DNA from: Ptiloglossa arizonensis
Taxonomy: Eukaryota > Arthropoda > Insecta > Hymenoptera > Colletidae
NCBI RefSeq assembly: GCF_051014685.1
Contig: NC_135059.1
Coordinates: 5,766,001-5,830,000, forward strand
Direction of reading: 5' to 3'
Length of the DNA: 64,000 nucleotides
Of this stretch, positions 49,926 through 61,173 are shown piece after piece. The notes below the pieces were generated by a model, which was not told the origin of the DNA, made no database searches, and worked only from the letters and a program-made list of their open reading frames with translations. The translations under genes were made by a program, and so were the position numbers. Every line of letters begins with the position of its first letter. Within the stretch, counting starts at the first letter, position 1.

Positions 49926-50478
49926 TGTCTCTGGAAATATGTACAGTAAAATTTTCGATCGTTGTAGCAAGAGTTGTATTCTTTCGATAAATTGATCCGT
50001 AACCGATGCTCTTTATCGAACGGAAAATAATTATTTCGATTGTTACTGTCGTACCAGGCTTGAAAATGAACAGAATAAATATACGTTTCCAGATTCCTTG
50101 CAACGTACGTGTCACGTAAAAATTTGTCTTTTATCCACCAGGATGGAAAATATCCATTTTGGAACGGTACCTTTTCACCGGGGACCATTGTTTCGATACA
50201 ATATTTGCTTCTGGACCAGGACTCGTAGTCCTGGACGAAAATTTCGCGTTCTGTATCGATGACTCGCTGTCAGTGTACGTCTCGCATTAATTGTGCATCT
50301 CTCTGTCTTTGTCTGCCTTCGTTAAAGTGTCCATTCTCTGTGTCTCTCATCGAGCTTTCATCTTGTGTCGTTTCTTGTTCAACGGGGTCTGTTCGAATCG
50401 TTGGAAAATGTCTATCATCGTGTCATCGATGTTGAAACGTTCTCGAGCTATCAGATCGAATTGTTACGATTCTTGCAG

Positions 50479-50595
50479 CCTGCAGAGACGACCAATTCGA
50501 ATGCACACCAGGGTTTTGCGTGCCACTGTCCAGACGCTGCGATGGGTTCATGGATTGTAACGATGGAATGGATGAGAAAAATTGTTCGAACACGA
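50479..50595 (+). CDS. trol: Exon encoding a single LDLa module (second)
   Basis: This 117-nt exon encodes one LDLa module. The acceptor is cgattcttgcag. The reading frame starts with two bases of a split codon, followed by [13 protein letters not shown], and the calcium box reads [16 protein letters not shown]. All six cysteines are present. The Gly-Ser of the usual DGSDE motif is Gly-Met here, which should not affect calcium binding because the acidic residues are kept. The only usable donor is gtacga at 50596. It has G at +5 and gives a phase 1 end, after a short Ser-Asn-Thr tail. Without splicing there the frame runs into a stop about 90 bases later, so the donor is needed. The flanking introns are 10.8 kb and 5.3 kb. 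The module belongs to the same extracellular protein as the neighbouring LDLa exons. Confidence 0.85.
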
Positions 50596-53500
50596 GTACG
50601 AGAATAACGCACTACGAGCTAAATGGGATACCTCGAGGGGGAGAACTTACGAATTTACATTTCCCTTTTACCTGCGACGCATGAGAATGAAAAGGAAACG
50701 CGCTTGAATTTTTGTTTCTCGCGAATGGAGTATAATAATCGATCGCTTTGTGGCATGCGACTTTGCAATCATTACGAAACGTACCGATGAAATATCGAAT
50801 TGACCCTATCGTGACAAATGCACTTTGAGACAAATGTTACGAAACGAAGAAATCGTTTGTGAATTAATTTTCTTTTTTATATTCTTCATCGTAAAGTTTC
50901 ATGGACCGGTGTTAAAAATAATACGAAGGAACAACATTTAGCATTTACATAGACAGACCATCAGTTTCTTTTTTTTTTTCGAACATAAATACTTGCATAA
51001 ACACTGTAAGTCACGATGCACGAATCTGTCGATAGTTTCTTCTATTTGTACCAATGGATCTGAACCATTTCACGAACAATAATTCCGAATTGTCATTACT
51101 CCTGAAGTAATTTTCCAATAAATTGAATCGATTTGATCGATTTCGTGGAACTTTAAACCACTTTGTAGCAGTCCATTTAACGCGCTCCTTTGAAAACTCT
51201 GATCAACTTTCATTAAACGAGCAGTTTCTTACACGATCCGCGCGAAAAAAGATTATTTTCGTTTAAAACCGTCCTGCCGCTTCTATTTTCGAGACCCAAT
51301 TCATTTTTAATTTCAGAAACGGTATGAAACGAATTGTAATTAAAGAATCTTTTGCACGATCTGGTTCACCAAACACTTTTGTAGCGTTAATTTACATCTG
51401 GACTTTTTTAAATATATGAACCACTCTTTGTTTCCCGTTCTCAGTTGTACGCTGACTTCTTGCCATATTTAATTAACTTTATATAAAGAACCTCACTCTC
51501 GAACCATGTTAGAGAGAAGGCTAAATTTTCTTAAAAAATATTTATTTACATTGTGCACTCGACTTGTTCCAACAGTTCTTTACGTTTCTTAACTTTTCTT
51601 TTGTTTCTTCGATACAGCATCAATCATAGTATTTACACACAAGTATATACGAATAAAAAACACACACACTTTCGATCAGTGTGTGAAATGTGTGAATTCT
51701 AATCCATGTATCTCGAAATGTTGGGAATACACGGTAATTGACAAACGATTACTTTGTTTCTTAATGTTCATTGAACATTGTTTCGGAGTTACGAGGCAAT
51801 CTTCTTATTTCTGCAAATCAGAAGATACATAGTTCAATATTTCGCATGGTTCATCATCGTACCACGTAACACATCGGAACAGAAAACTCAGAAATTGTGT
51901 TCGTTCGCTATGATCGAGACACCATAAACGCAAGACTCGACTCTCGGCAAGCACCTACGCGTAGGTGTAAAATTACTTTCTCCCATGACACGCGAATCCT
52001 GAATTATCCTGCGTGTCCCTCGGTAACCCTTGCTCGATAAATTACAACCATCGAACGAGCCACGTTTCGACAACAGAGAAAACTAATTTTCTCTCAACAT
52101 TCCGAGCGTTTTCGATGCTCGAGAGGCTGGCCTAATCCCAAAGGATTACTGCGAAACGATTACGTACCGGATGTTTCGCTCGCCATTACGCTATACTTTC
52201 GAAAAGATATCTTTCCAGTCGTAAGCTGAGTGACATCGACTGACTTGACATCTTTTTCGAACGATAAATATTGAAAAAGTGTTTTCAATTAATACGAATC
52301 GTTCGTAACTTTTGCAAGTATCCCTTAAACCGATTCTACTACTAAAAGCTAATTTCAAGTTGTTATTTGAAATATCGCTCGATATTTATAAATATTATTA
52401 ACTAGAATTTGATTTAAGTTACTAAGATAGATTTATTATAAGACTAGAAAATCTACTGTAAAACTTTTCGTTTGGTTTTCGACTTATGTTTATTAGTGTT
52501 ATCCTCTTTCTTCGAATTTGGATGAAACTTTGCAAGTTTGTAAAGCAATCGAAAATAAGAAATACGTATTTTGTTTAACTACGATAATTCAAGTTTAAGG
52601 GATGAAATTACTCTTTAAAGTTTCATTCTTCGACCCCTTTACCGATACCAATACTGTCTTGAGAAATATTAGAGATATCAATTTTTAAAATGAACTTTTT
52701 GTACTTTTCGGTGGAAAATAACATTTTTCACGCCAATTTGGTGATTTTTTTGCGGAAAAAGTATACATCGTAATTAAACTATTAGTTAATGATTAACGAC
52801 AATCGGACAAAATCCTTCAAAGGTCCTTCGACATTTTGGTATCGAGTTATGCTACTTACCGGGTCAAAGAACAAGATTTATAAACACAACACGGTATATC
52901 TAGAATTTCGCCTTCGAATATTTCTGAAAATACGCATAATTTTGCAACGTATACCTAGTCGGTTATTTCTACAGTCACGACAAGGTTTGTGTATTTTATC
53001 TATTGCTTTTTTATGTTTATGCGCGTCGAGTACTCGCTCCTCTCCGATATGCACATGGTGGTCATCTTGGTTCTCTTTTATAAATGGTATTTACAAGCCT
53101 CTACGTCGATTTTAATGCTCATAACCGTCGTAATATACTGTAGAGATATACTGTCATCGTTAACAGTACACGTGGCAACATCTGCAGTAATTTCGATGAT
53201 TTTTATAGCACTTGAAGGCGTTTTCGGTGAAAGTGCAACTCGCTCTTCACTCGAGCGTTACCATTTTCATTATTGTTTCGATTATACATCGATGCATCGT
53301 TCGAATGATTCTTTCTTTTTTGAAATTTTCAGAAACAGACTCGATTACCCTAATCGTACCATAACCTAACCTTCTGTGTCAAGTACATCGTGGATGTTTC
53401 GCGAACAACGTTCCAAAAATGAGGCTTTGCCAAAATGACGTTTTTCATTCATTTTTAATAAACTATCCCGACGAACAGCAAGACGACACGGTGACTCGAG

Positions 53501-54043
53501 CCAGACGATCAAGTAACTCGTAAATTGAAACTACCATCCCCGAACGGGGAACTAAAAAGCAAAATTCGTTCTCGCGCAATCCGGTGCAATGTATTGCAAC
53601 CGCGTTTGTCGTACATTATGCAATACACGTGGTCCACCTTTGAGATTAAAATTCTCAAGTATTAACGTTTCTTGTCTTCGTTTGGGCGTGTCTCCCGAAA
53701 AATACACACCTTTGTAATATTTTCGCGATGAAACTGTGCACAGAGGTGGAGAATATTCTCGAGAACTTTTACCCGCGAAAAATGAAATTTGTTCAAAGAA
53801 TTCGTTCCCTCGTCCACTTGAAACACTTGAACTTAAGCGACAGTGGTTAAACAAAATACGTATCTTCGTTTTTAATCGGTCTGTGAACTCGAGTAGCGAA
53901 ACTTGAACGAAAATTAGGGGATAAGGGACACTTGACGAATGTTCATTCCGAGAAACGTTTATTTTCCCCCGTGGAAGATCACGAGTCTGAAGACCGAGAT
54001 TTTTTCAAACCAATGTTTACGGTGTGCAAGACGATAAGTTTGC
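50596..54043 (+). other. Intron between LDLa exons two and three, first part
   Basis: This is AT-rich sequence without an LDLa pattern or other domain. The 108- and 126-codon frames near 52789-53369 are hydrophobic chance frames. cataacctaacct (53361-53373) is a TTAGG-type motif on the minus strand. Confidence 0.5.
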
Positions 54044-54106
54044 ACAGGGTGTCCATCGAAGTTGAGATACGTGCTTGAGAGGCACCAATTTTCAAGGACA
54101 CCCTGT
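54044..54106. mobile_element. 63-bp hairpin element (acagggtgtcc / ggacaccctgt)
   Basis: An 11-bp perfect inverted repeat, acagggtgtcc (54044-54054) and ggacaccctgt (54096-54106), bounds a short unique core. The terminal acaccctgt matches the right end of the 33-kb element, so it is probably a very short relative of that family. Confidence 0.65.
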
Positions 54107-55887
54107 ACGCCGAAAGAAGCGAAGAAAATGGCGATTCGAAGGACCTGGAAGCGTTTCTCCGTAAAGGAAACAGCAACGACGCGCAGGATTCGATTTCAGG
54201 GTGAAACGGAGGCTCGTCGCGCGGTTATTCGGGCGAGTAATCGCTCGTCGAAGAATATACCGCTCGGGCCTGATAATGGACGCTTGTTTCTCAAGTAATT
54301 AATCGAACGGCACGTTGCCCCGAGAGCTCGTAGTCGATCGTTTCTTTTGAATCTTATTCCCTCCCTCTGCCGCGTCGAAGACGAGGCGCAATGGAACTAC
54401 GCGCGAATAATCTGATTCATTACGATCGTTCGACCGCCTAATTATCCCCTGTGAACAAGCACTGGACGATAAACGGACGTTCTCGGCTCCGTTTCGCCTC
54501 CAGTGACCGATCAATTCACCGAAGGTACTGGCTCGAACTACTTCCGAGATATTCATTTCGCTTGTAACGCTCAGCTCTCGTGCTTTCGTTTCGATCGGGT
54601 TCGGAGATTTCGATCGGACCAACACTTTCTCGTGAAACTTTCGCGAGAACTTGGTCCACCGATTTGAGCGCAAACATCGAAATCTCGATACTAGCTGTCC
54701 CAAATCTACTCGCGTCCAACTCGTATTTAAAACGACCGAACAAACGTTACATACTTGGGACTAAAACGTGACTCGTCTTTGTTAAATTCAACATTCGAAC
54801 CACTTTCGCTCGATTTCAAACGAATTACGTCTACGTTCGCGTATTATGTGAAAGGTATGAACGACAGGAAGTTCCAATCGGTCTTCGAAAATAGAGTTTC
54901 TCGAATATAGCGGTATAGAATTCATTGGTTGCGTTTCAATCTAAATGGTTACAAATTAACGTCAAAGATTAGAAAATTACCGATTTGTGTAGTTTCTTTG
55001 TATTGTCTTTCCATTTTTACGAAAAGTTACTTACTTAGGACAAAAACCCTTACATACGATCGGATTAGACATTTTCAATGAAGAAACCGACAGCAGAAAA
55101 TATTGAAAAGAAAGTTAAACATTATTCATACAAAGTGGATGGCTCGTTGGATCACTTCATCGGCGTTTGACGGTAATTTATTACTGTGTAGGGCCGAAAA
55201 CAATTAATAAATTATACATTGCTGCGTCCGAGAAAGTGTCCTCTATTTTCGAAGATCGCTTAGAACTTCCTACCGTGTTCGCTTTTCGCGTAGAATCTCA
55301 TTATTGTCGATAATTCTAATCATTGGAAGACGGAAGTAAAGTTTCAATTTGTCGGACAGTGTCGTTCGGCCGTGGTGTATCATTCGCGATATGCCGTTTG
55401 AAATTTAATTAAAAAGCTGTCTCGTGGCTGATTCGAGCGAATCGAAGCTACCGTAACCCAGCAAAGACCGACAGCCTCGTGAAAAAAAAGGAGAAGAAGA
55501 AATGTTTGTACTCTTTGTAAAGTCAAGCGACTCATTAGTGCCTCTTTTGACTCCCTCGAAAGAAAACACGAAGCCGGTAACAATGGAATTACAATTAAAA
55601 AGTTTCCAGCTGTTTCGTATTCGCGAACAGCGCCAGTGTCCCGTAAATTTGAATTCGATTGTACCATTGAGCTTTTGAAATGTTTGAAACGTTTCTCGTT
55701 CCGCCTACAATTCATTACGATCTTAATCGTTGTTAAGCTTCCATTGCGATTTTAATCGTTGCACCTCGTCGTCACTCCGCGACACCTTTCCCCCACCCCA
55801 CCCCTAACTTCGTAATTTACTTTTTCAATCATCGAAGTTTTTGTTTACTCGTGTCATTTTCTTCATTTATTTTTATTTCATTTGAAG
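54107..55887 (+). other. Intron before LDLa exon three
   Basis: The first 650 bases are GC-richer and low in repeats, and the rest is mixed. No further exon was found. The last 40 bases form the long T-rich tract used by the third LDLa exon. Confidence 0.45.
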
Positions 55888-56007
55888 CAACAGCACGATG
55901 CCGACCGGACGAATTCGAGTGCACCGACGGAGCTTGCGTCAGCAAGAACGCGAGATGCGACGGACATTCAGACTGTTTGGATCGTTCCGACGAATTTAAT
56001 TGCAGTG
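55888..56007 (+). CDS. trol: Exon encoding a single LDLa module (third)
   Basis: This exon encodes one LDLa module preceded by a four-residue linker. It follows a long T-rich tract ending in catttgaag. The cysteine pattern is CRPDEFECTDGACVSKNARC, then the calcium box CDGHSDCLDRSDEFNC, where Arg replaces the usual Gly of DGSDE. Two donors, three bases apart, both preserve phase 1: gtggta at 56005 and gtattt at 56008. The exon is therefore 117 or 120 nt, and the two products differ by one residue. The acceptor is also phase 1. It lies 5.3 kb after the second LDLa exon and only 836 bases before the fourth, so LDLa exon density rises toward the right end of the window. An overlapping longer reading frame in another frame has no domain signature and is a shadow. 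Confidence 0.86.
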
Positions 56008-56843
56008 GTATTTCTTTTGCGTTACAATTTTTCGTTTTATCATCGTCGGATTGCGGATGTACGCGTCGAAACCGGAGCGAAGATTTTTAAACTCGACCCA
56101 CGGTTCCATCGACCGATCAACATTTTCGATCGAAGGAATCTCGAACGAACCGAATCGATAGAATCGAAACAAACAAAACGTCTACAATCGTGGACGTATG
56201 TTCGTCTTAATCCTTGTTACGGGCAAGTTTTCTTTTCTCTGGAAACACTTCACCACCGAGGAAAATTTACCTCTTCGCGTTCGAAACACTCGAGGGTAAT
56301 TTAATCTCCTCGGCGTTGCGAGTGCATTAATCTCGCTAGTTCGCTTCAAACATCCGCAGTCCGGTCTTTCGGCCATTTCTTTGTTCACGCGTGAGGTCAC
56401 TGTCCGCTAATACACGAGTTTTCGCTACATGCAAATTATTACAGATTTTGATATCGATAACTTACCCGTGGGCTCCACACCTAGTAAGAATAATAATTCA
56501 TACCGAACGGAAAATTGTCCCTCAGTATCGACCAGTTATTCGATCGGTAGATTCTTTGGTATTAAACGGTTGATAATGTTAAGAAATGTCGACATAGAAG
56601 AGTATTATCGAAATTGTATTTTTTTCGAGACTTTCTCGGCGAACTCGCGTAAACGATGAAAGTCGAAGAATAAAGACCATGCTCTATTGACCGTACGAAA
56701 ATCATTATCGATCGTTTTCACAGAAAATTGCTCGACGTTGCCGTATACTACGAGTTAACACGGTCCAATGAAAATTTCGTTCGCGAAACAGGTCGAGCAG
56801 GAAATTCACGGAGGATTGATATCCACTTTGACGTATTTTCCAG
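56008..56843 (+). other. Short intron between LDLa exons three and four
   Basis: This 836-base interval has no repeat and no additional cysteine-rich exon. Confidence 0.6.
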
Positions 56844-56957
56844 TGACCACTTGCAGCGGTGATCAGTACCGTTGTCTGGATGGGACCTGTCTCAGCATCG
56901 AAAAAAGGTGCAATCATATCAACGACTGTCGCAACGGAGAAGACGAAACCCAATGCG
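56844..56957 (+). CDS. trol: Exon encoding a single LDLa module (fourth)
   Basis: This 114-nt exon encodes one LDLa module. The acceptor is gacgtattttccag and the donor is a strong gtaagtgag at 56958. Both ends are phase 1. The module reads CSGDQYRCLDGTCLSIEKRC and continues CNHINDCRNGEDETQC, giving six cysteines. The calcium box departs from consensus: the usual CDG is CNH, and the Asp before Gly is Asn, giving RNGEDE where most modules have xDGSDE. Several acidic ligands are kept, so the fold is probably intact, but calcium affinity may be reduced (inference). It has the best donor of the five small exons. An in-frame ATG and open frame extend 75 bases upstream of the acceptor by chance and should not be taken as a start. 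Confidence 0.87.
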
Positions 56958-59599
56958 GTAAGTGAGCCCGTTCTTCCGTTTCGAGAACAGTTTACTTCGA
57001 TTAATTCCCAAGCAATGATATAATAGGTGAAGCTATCCCAAACTAACAGGAGGAACAGTTTGGCCCGTTTGCGGATCAGTTTACGATCTGCATCCGCGGT
57101 CGCGGTTGTCAGTTTTGGTCAAAGACGAGCCGAACCAGATCTCCGGAATCTGTGATCGATTACGGTTGGTCTGTCGAATCAGCGACAAACGTTTGAAATT
57201 CCCGTTCAACGCCCGCGGTTACCGCGCGAGCAACAAGTTGCTCCGAGCAACTAGCAGTGACTCCGTGTCGATTCCCGTTGTTCGCCAAGTTCTCGGAAAG
57301 ATTCCAACATCGAGGGAAGGATGAATTCCTCTCGCGGAACACGATTGTTACACGCCCCTCGATTCGGTTCTCTTTGCCCCTTTCGCTCGGTTTCAGAAGC
57401 GGGAACACTCTTCGACAATTGAGAACGTTGGTTCCTTCGACTACATCGGTAACAAAATTACGAACACGATTATTCACGGTGCTTGTAAATTAAAGTTGAA
57501 CGTTCACGCTTAACGCTCCAGCCTTGGACCATTCGATCACCGTGTTTGCCCTCTTTGTCTCGTCTCGTCTTCGCTAGGTCCTCGGAGACCCAAACCTTCG
57601 CGAAGACGAAAAATATTGTCTCGATGTTGGAACTCGATCTACAGACGACTCAACGGACACCGTGAATCGTCCCTGATATCAAGGATGCTCGTGATACGTT
57701 TCGATGCGTTTGCTCCATTTCGTTGCCCGACAGAACTCCGTTTCGATTGTTTCCATTTACGGTCGGAGAGCTCGTCGATGCAACGTAGTTTTTAATCATC
57801 CTCCAGACATTCCTTGCGTGACTTTCCTTGCGTGACTTTCCTTACGTGTATCTCCCAATGTACGACGAAAAAGAAGAAAAAATGAAACGCAAGACGAAAA
57901 TATCCGTGGAATCTAGTTTTCGTCGACGTTCGATTTACGATTTTCCATGCTGACCGAACACCGCCCGGAAGTGGCTTCTTTCCCTCGAGCAATTTTCCGC
58001 CACGGCACGCTTCGCCAAATTTTCCTCGCGCGTAAAAATCATCCTCCAATGAGTTTCACGTTTTTTCCCCTGTTCTGTTTAGCGACGGGCTCGATCACAA
58101 ATTGCTTCGAATGTCATTCGAGGTACGATTCTGGAAATTTTCGAAAAATCTTGAGCGATCCAAGCATCCGCTCGGACTGGAATAAAGTAACATTTGTTGA
58201 TAGAAATTGATTTTAATATTACAATCGTTGCTTCCACTGCTATTATTGATAGCTTTGTACAATTGTTTACCATATCGATACATCAATTTACTATCAGAAC
58301 AACGATCTAAGAGCGATCGTGCTACGAAACTGCTGTATCTAGAAATGACGTAAATTTAAAAATTTGTATTTCAACATGTATTTTCGAGAACGAAAATTCA
58401 AAGATTTTCAATGATCCTCAAACTCTCCAAGTTCATTTTTCTTCGGGTTTTTGGTTACCTTTTTTTTTTTATTTCGAACTCGGGGGACCCTCGAGGCAAT
58501 TTGATAATGTCCCCATCGCTATTCGTGTCACGAGTCATTTCATCGATCATCTCGCTGCAATAACGACACGCGGAGGATCCTGTTGCCGCGAGTGCTGTCG
58601 TCGTTTCGTCGACGAACGCGTTAACAATGGTGCACGGCTGATTTCACACGAACTACAAGGGAAGGAACACGTCAAAGGGAACGCTTGAATCGTAAGCCAA
58701 CGCCGCGCGTTTTATTCGCAAAACAGGGGCTGACGACAAGTCGACTTTACTGCACTTTTAACCCTTTAACGACGCGATCGATCGACGAGAAAAGGGCTAC
58801 GTAACAAGTATTGCTTTCCCAACCTTCTAATGGACTTTATTCAAAAATTGATGAAATCCACCTCTCCCTCCCGCTTGGTCAATAATCTACAAATGTTTCA
58901 CACTCGTGCAACCGTGCGTGGATTCTCGTTGTTAATTTCTATCTAAGGATACAAATGATCATTTTTATCAGAGACAATGGGTGTGCAAGAATTGAAACAA
59001 ACGTCTAACTTTTGAACGATCAAGGATATTCTGATGCAACTTGTGTCAAAAAATTGTAAAGACTCTCTGCTATCGGACGATGGTCGAATGAGTGAATATA
59101 ATTATCTATAATTGCCGTATATCGCATTTAGTTCGATTGTCGCCGAGCAGCATTAACTATTACCTACGCAATTGACATCGAGAATTGACGACGATCTCGA
59201 AAATCTATCAATTTTGAAAAATTCGAAGCAAACGCGAAGCACACACCGTGTGTGTGTGCGTGTTTGTGCGCGATGAGGGGAGATTGTATCGATTTTGAAC
59301 AAGGTCCGTACCTCCGCGATACCTCTCGACGTAAACTTGCACGAATTTGAACAGTCTGTTCAACAATCTCGATCAGACCTATTTCTTTCAACGGTCCAAA
59401 TCCTCGTGCAAATTGCACACTTGTTTGGTAGAATGAATTTCGATCGACGTTCCACAAAAGTCACATTCACAACCGAACCAAGTTCCTGCCCTTCGTTTAC
59501 GATCAAACGATCCTTATCCTGAGGTATTGAACGGGGGTTGAATTTTCTGAACGTCGAACGATCCGAAAATTCGAACAACAGACCGGTTGCAACTCGTTG
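56958..59599 (+). other. Intron between LDLa exons four and five
   Basis: No LDLa pattern was found. At 58050 a + frame starts MSFTFFPLFCLATGSITNCF, a signal-peptide-like start followed by CFECHS, but it ends in a stop after 54 codons. A GT-rich patch lies at 59247-59270. Confidence 0.45.
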
Positions 59600-59619
59600 C
59601 AACTCGTTGCAACGAGTTG
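59600..59619. repeat. Perfect 20-bp palindrome within a gttgcaactc repeat
   Basis: The sequence caactcgttgcaacgagttg is its own reverse complement. It continues a direct repeat of ttgcaactcg (59587-59610). It lies 160 bases upstream of the fifth LDLa exon. Confidence 0.9.
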
Positions 59620-59779
59620 TGCAACGTCGCGTTCGACGAAAAAAAAAAAAAAGAAAAAGAAAGGCCCCCGTCGTTTTCTTTTCGCATTTTCTTTTCGAAA
59701 TCGAACCAGTTTCGGTACCTCCCGAGGGAGTGAACACATCTAAAGGGTTAAATGTGCATGAGTGTGGTGTGTGGAGCAG

Positions 59780-59887
59780 GTTGCAAAGAAGTCGAGTTTC
59801 GCTGCACGGACGGCCGGTGCATCGGTTACGAGTTGGAGTGCAACGGGATGGAGGAGTGCTCCGATGGCTCTGACGAGAGGGACTGCG
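59780..59887 (+). CDS. trol: Exon encoding a single LDLa module (fifth), weak acceptor
   Basis: This 108-nt exon encodes one LDLa module with six cysteines ([13 protein letters not shown], then [16 protein letters not shown]). It ends in phase 1 at gtaattatg. The calcium box is near-consensus, with Glu for Asp before the fifth cysteine. The acceptor is unusual. The 35 bases before ag 59778-59779 are purine/GT-rich (gagtgtggtgtgtggagcag) with no pyrimidine tract. The nearest T/C-rich stretch is about 75-110 bases upstream. An alternative acceptor three bases earlier (exon start 59777) would also keep phase 1 and add one residue. The weak site makes this a good candidate for a regulated or often skipped exon (inference). 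An AGGGTTAA motif lies at 59744-59751 and a perfect 20-bp palindrome at 59600-59619. Confidence 0.84.
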
Positions 59888-61173
59888 GTAATTATGCCAT
59901 TCACACCACATACTCACCCTTACACTAACATCCACACGTACACACGTAGATAGACTTTTAAATACCGTATCTGTCCATTCCGTAGAATCGAGATTTCGTC
60001 ATTCGAGTACGATCGATACGATCGCCGAGTGTGCGTTAATCGTGTTTGAAATTGTTGTCGAGGGAAGTGGGATAATCATTTCAGAGGTTAAAACGACGAT
60101 GATTTTCATCGTACGGGTAAAATCGACGCTCTCTGTCGATTCTCCTGGCGAATGAAACTTTAAAGGTTTCGTTTCAGAGAGGATACAAATGTTTAGCTTA
60201 GGACGGAGGAAGAAGAAGAAAGAGGACGTGTAAAATAAACTGAATTCTATGTGGAAAGAGCTGAGGATGATAGCGTGTATAGAATGGAAGAATTAACGAG
60301 TGTATCTATTCTATTGGTATACCAGCTGTAAGATATAATGATACACCTAATTACAATGTAATAAAAACACACGTTAATTCTACAACTCCGTGTTACCTTT
60401 CCCTACTGGTTGCACATGCAATTCAGCTTATTCTTTTGGCTATTCTGCTCTAATTTTCACTAGAGAGAAAATCGATTTCCAGTGAACGATTTCCACGAAA
60501 CGTTCGAAACATTTCTTTCGTTCCTGATCTCCTACAACCTCGAAGATCATTGTACAAAACTTGGACGAATCCGTTTCAGCACACGTTTGCAAAAATAATA
60601 AAAATATATACCACGTTATATTTACAAATTTGAAGGACACCTTCGTTTCTCGAAAAAGATTAGAAATATGAAAAATCGATCTATCGCGTTCGTCGTGGAA
60701 GACTGTAAAATTGATGACTTTCTCATTTTTTTCTAACATTCACTAGTTACGAGGAAAACAATGGCTAATAATAACGTAAATACCCTGGAGTGAAATTTAT
60801 ACTCGGTTCCATATGCTTCGTGCTTTGAACAATTTTTTTATTTCGTAGAGTTCATCCACGCGAAAACAAAAATCTGTACGTACGAAAAATTCTTAAACAC
60901 AAAGAGAGTCATTGACACAGCCCATAACTTTGTATCTTTCGTAGAAAACTTATAGGCGAATGGGCCGGACAAAAATTCTGAGTGTTCTAAGAGAGAGAAA
61001 AGACCTTGGTCGAGGGAAAATTTTCCTTCGAGCATCGTTCTCCTCTCGAATTCTCAAACTGTGCTAAACGTAAAAAAAGACCTTGATTGAGGAAAAATTT
61101 TATTTCAAGCTTCGTACTGCTCTATAACGAGCAGCGAAGGACCTTTGATCCGTCACTGATCCATCTCACCGCA
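59888..61173 (+). other. Intron or promoter region before the giant exon
   Basis: This is a 1.3-kb AT-rich stretch without repeats or cysteine-rich exons. If the giant exon is an alternative first exon, its promoter would lie here. The only weak hint is a tataac at 61123, so this is not supported on its own. Confidence 0.4.
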
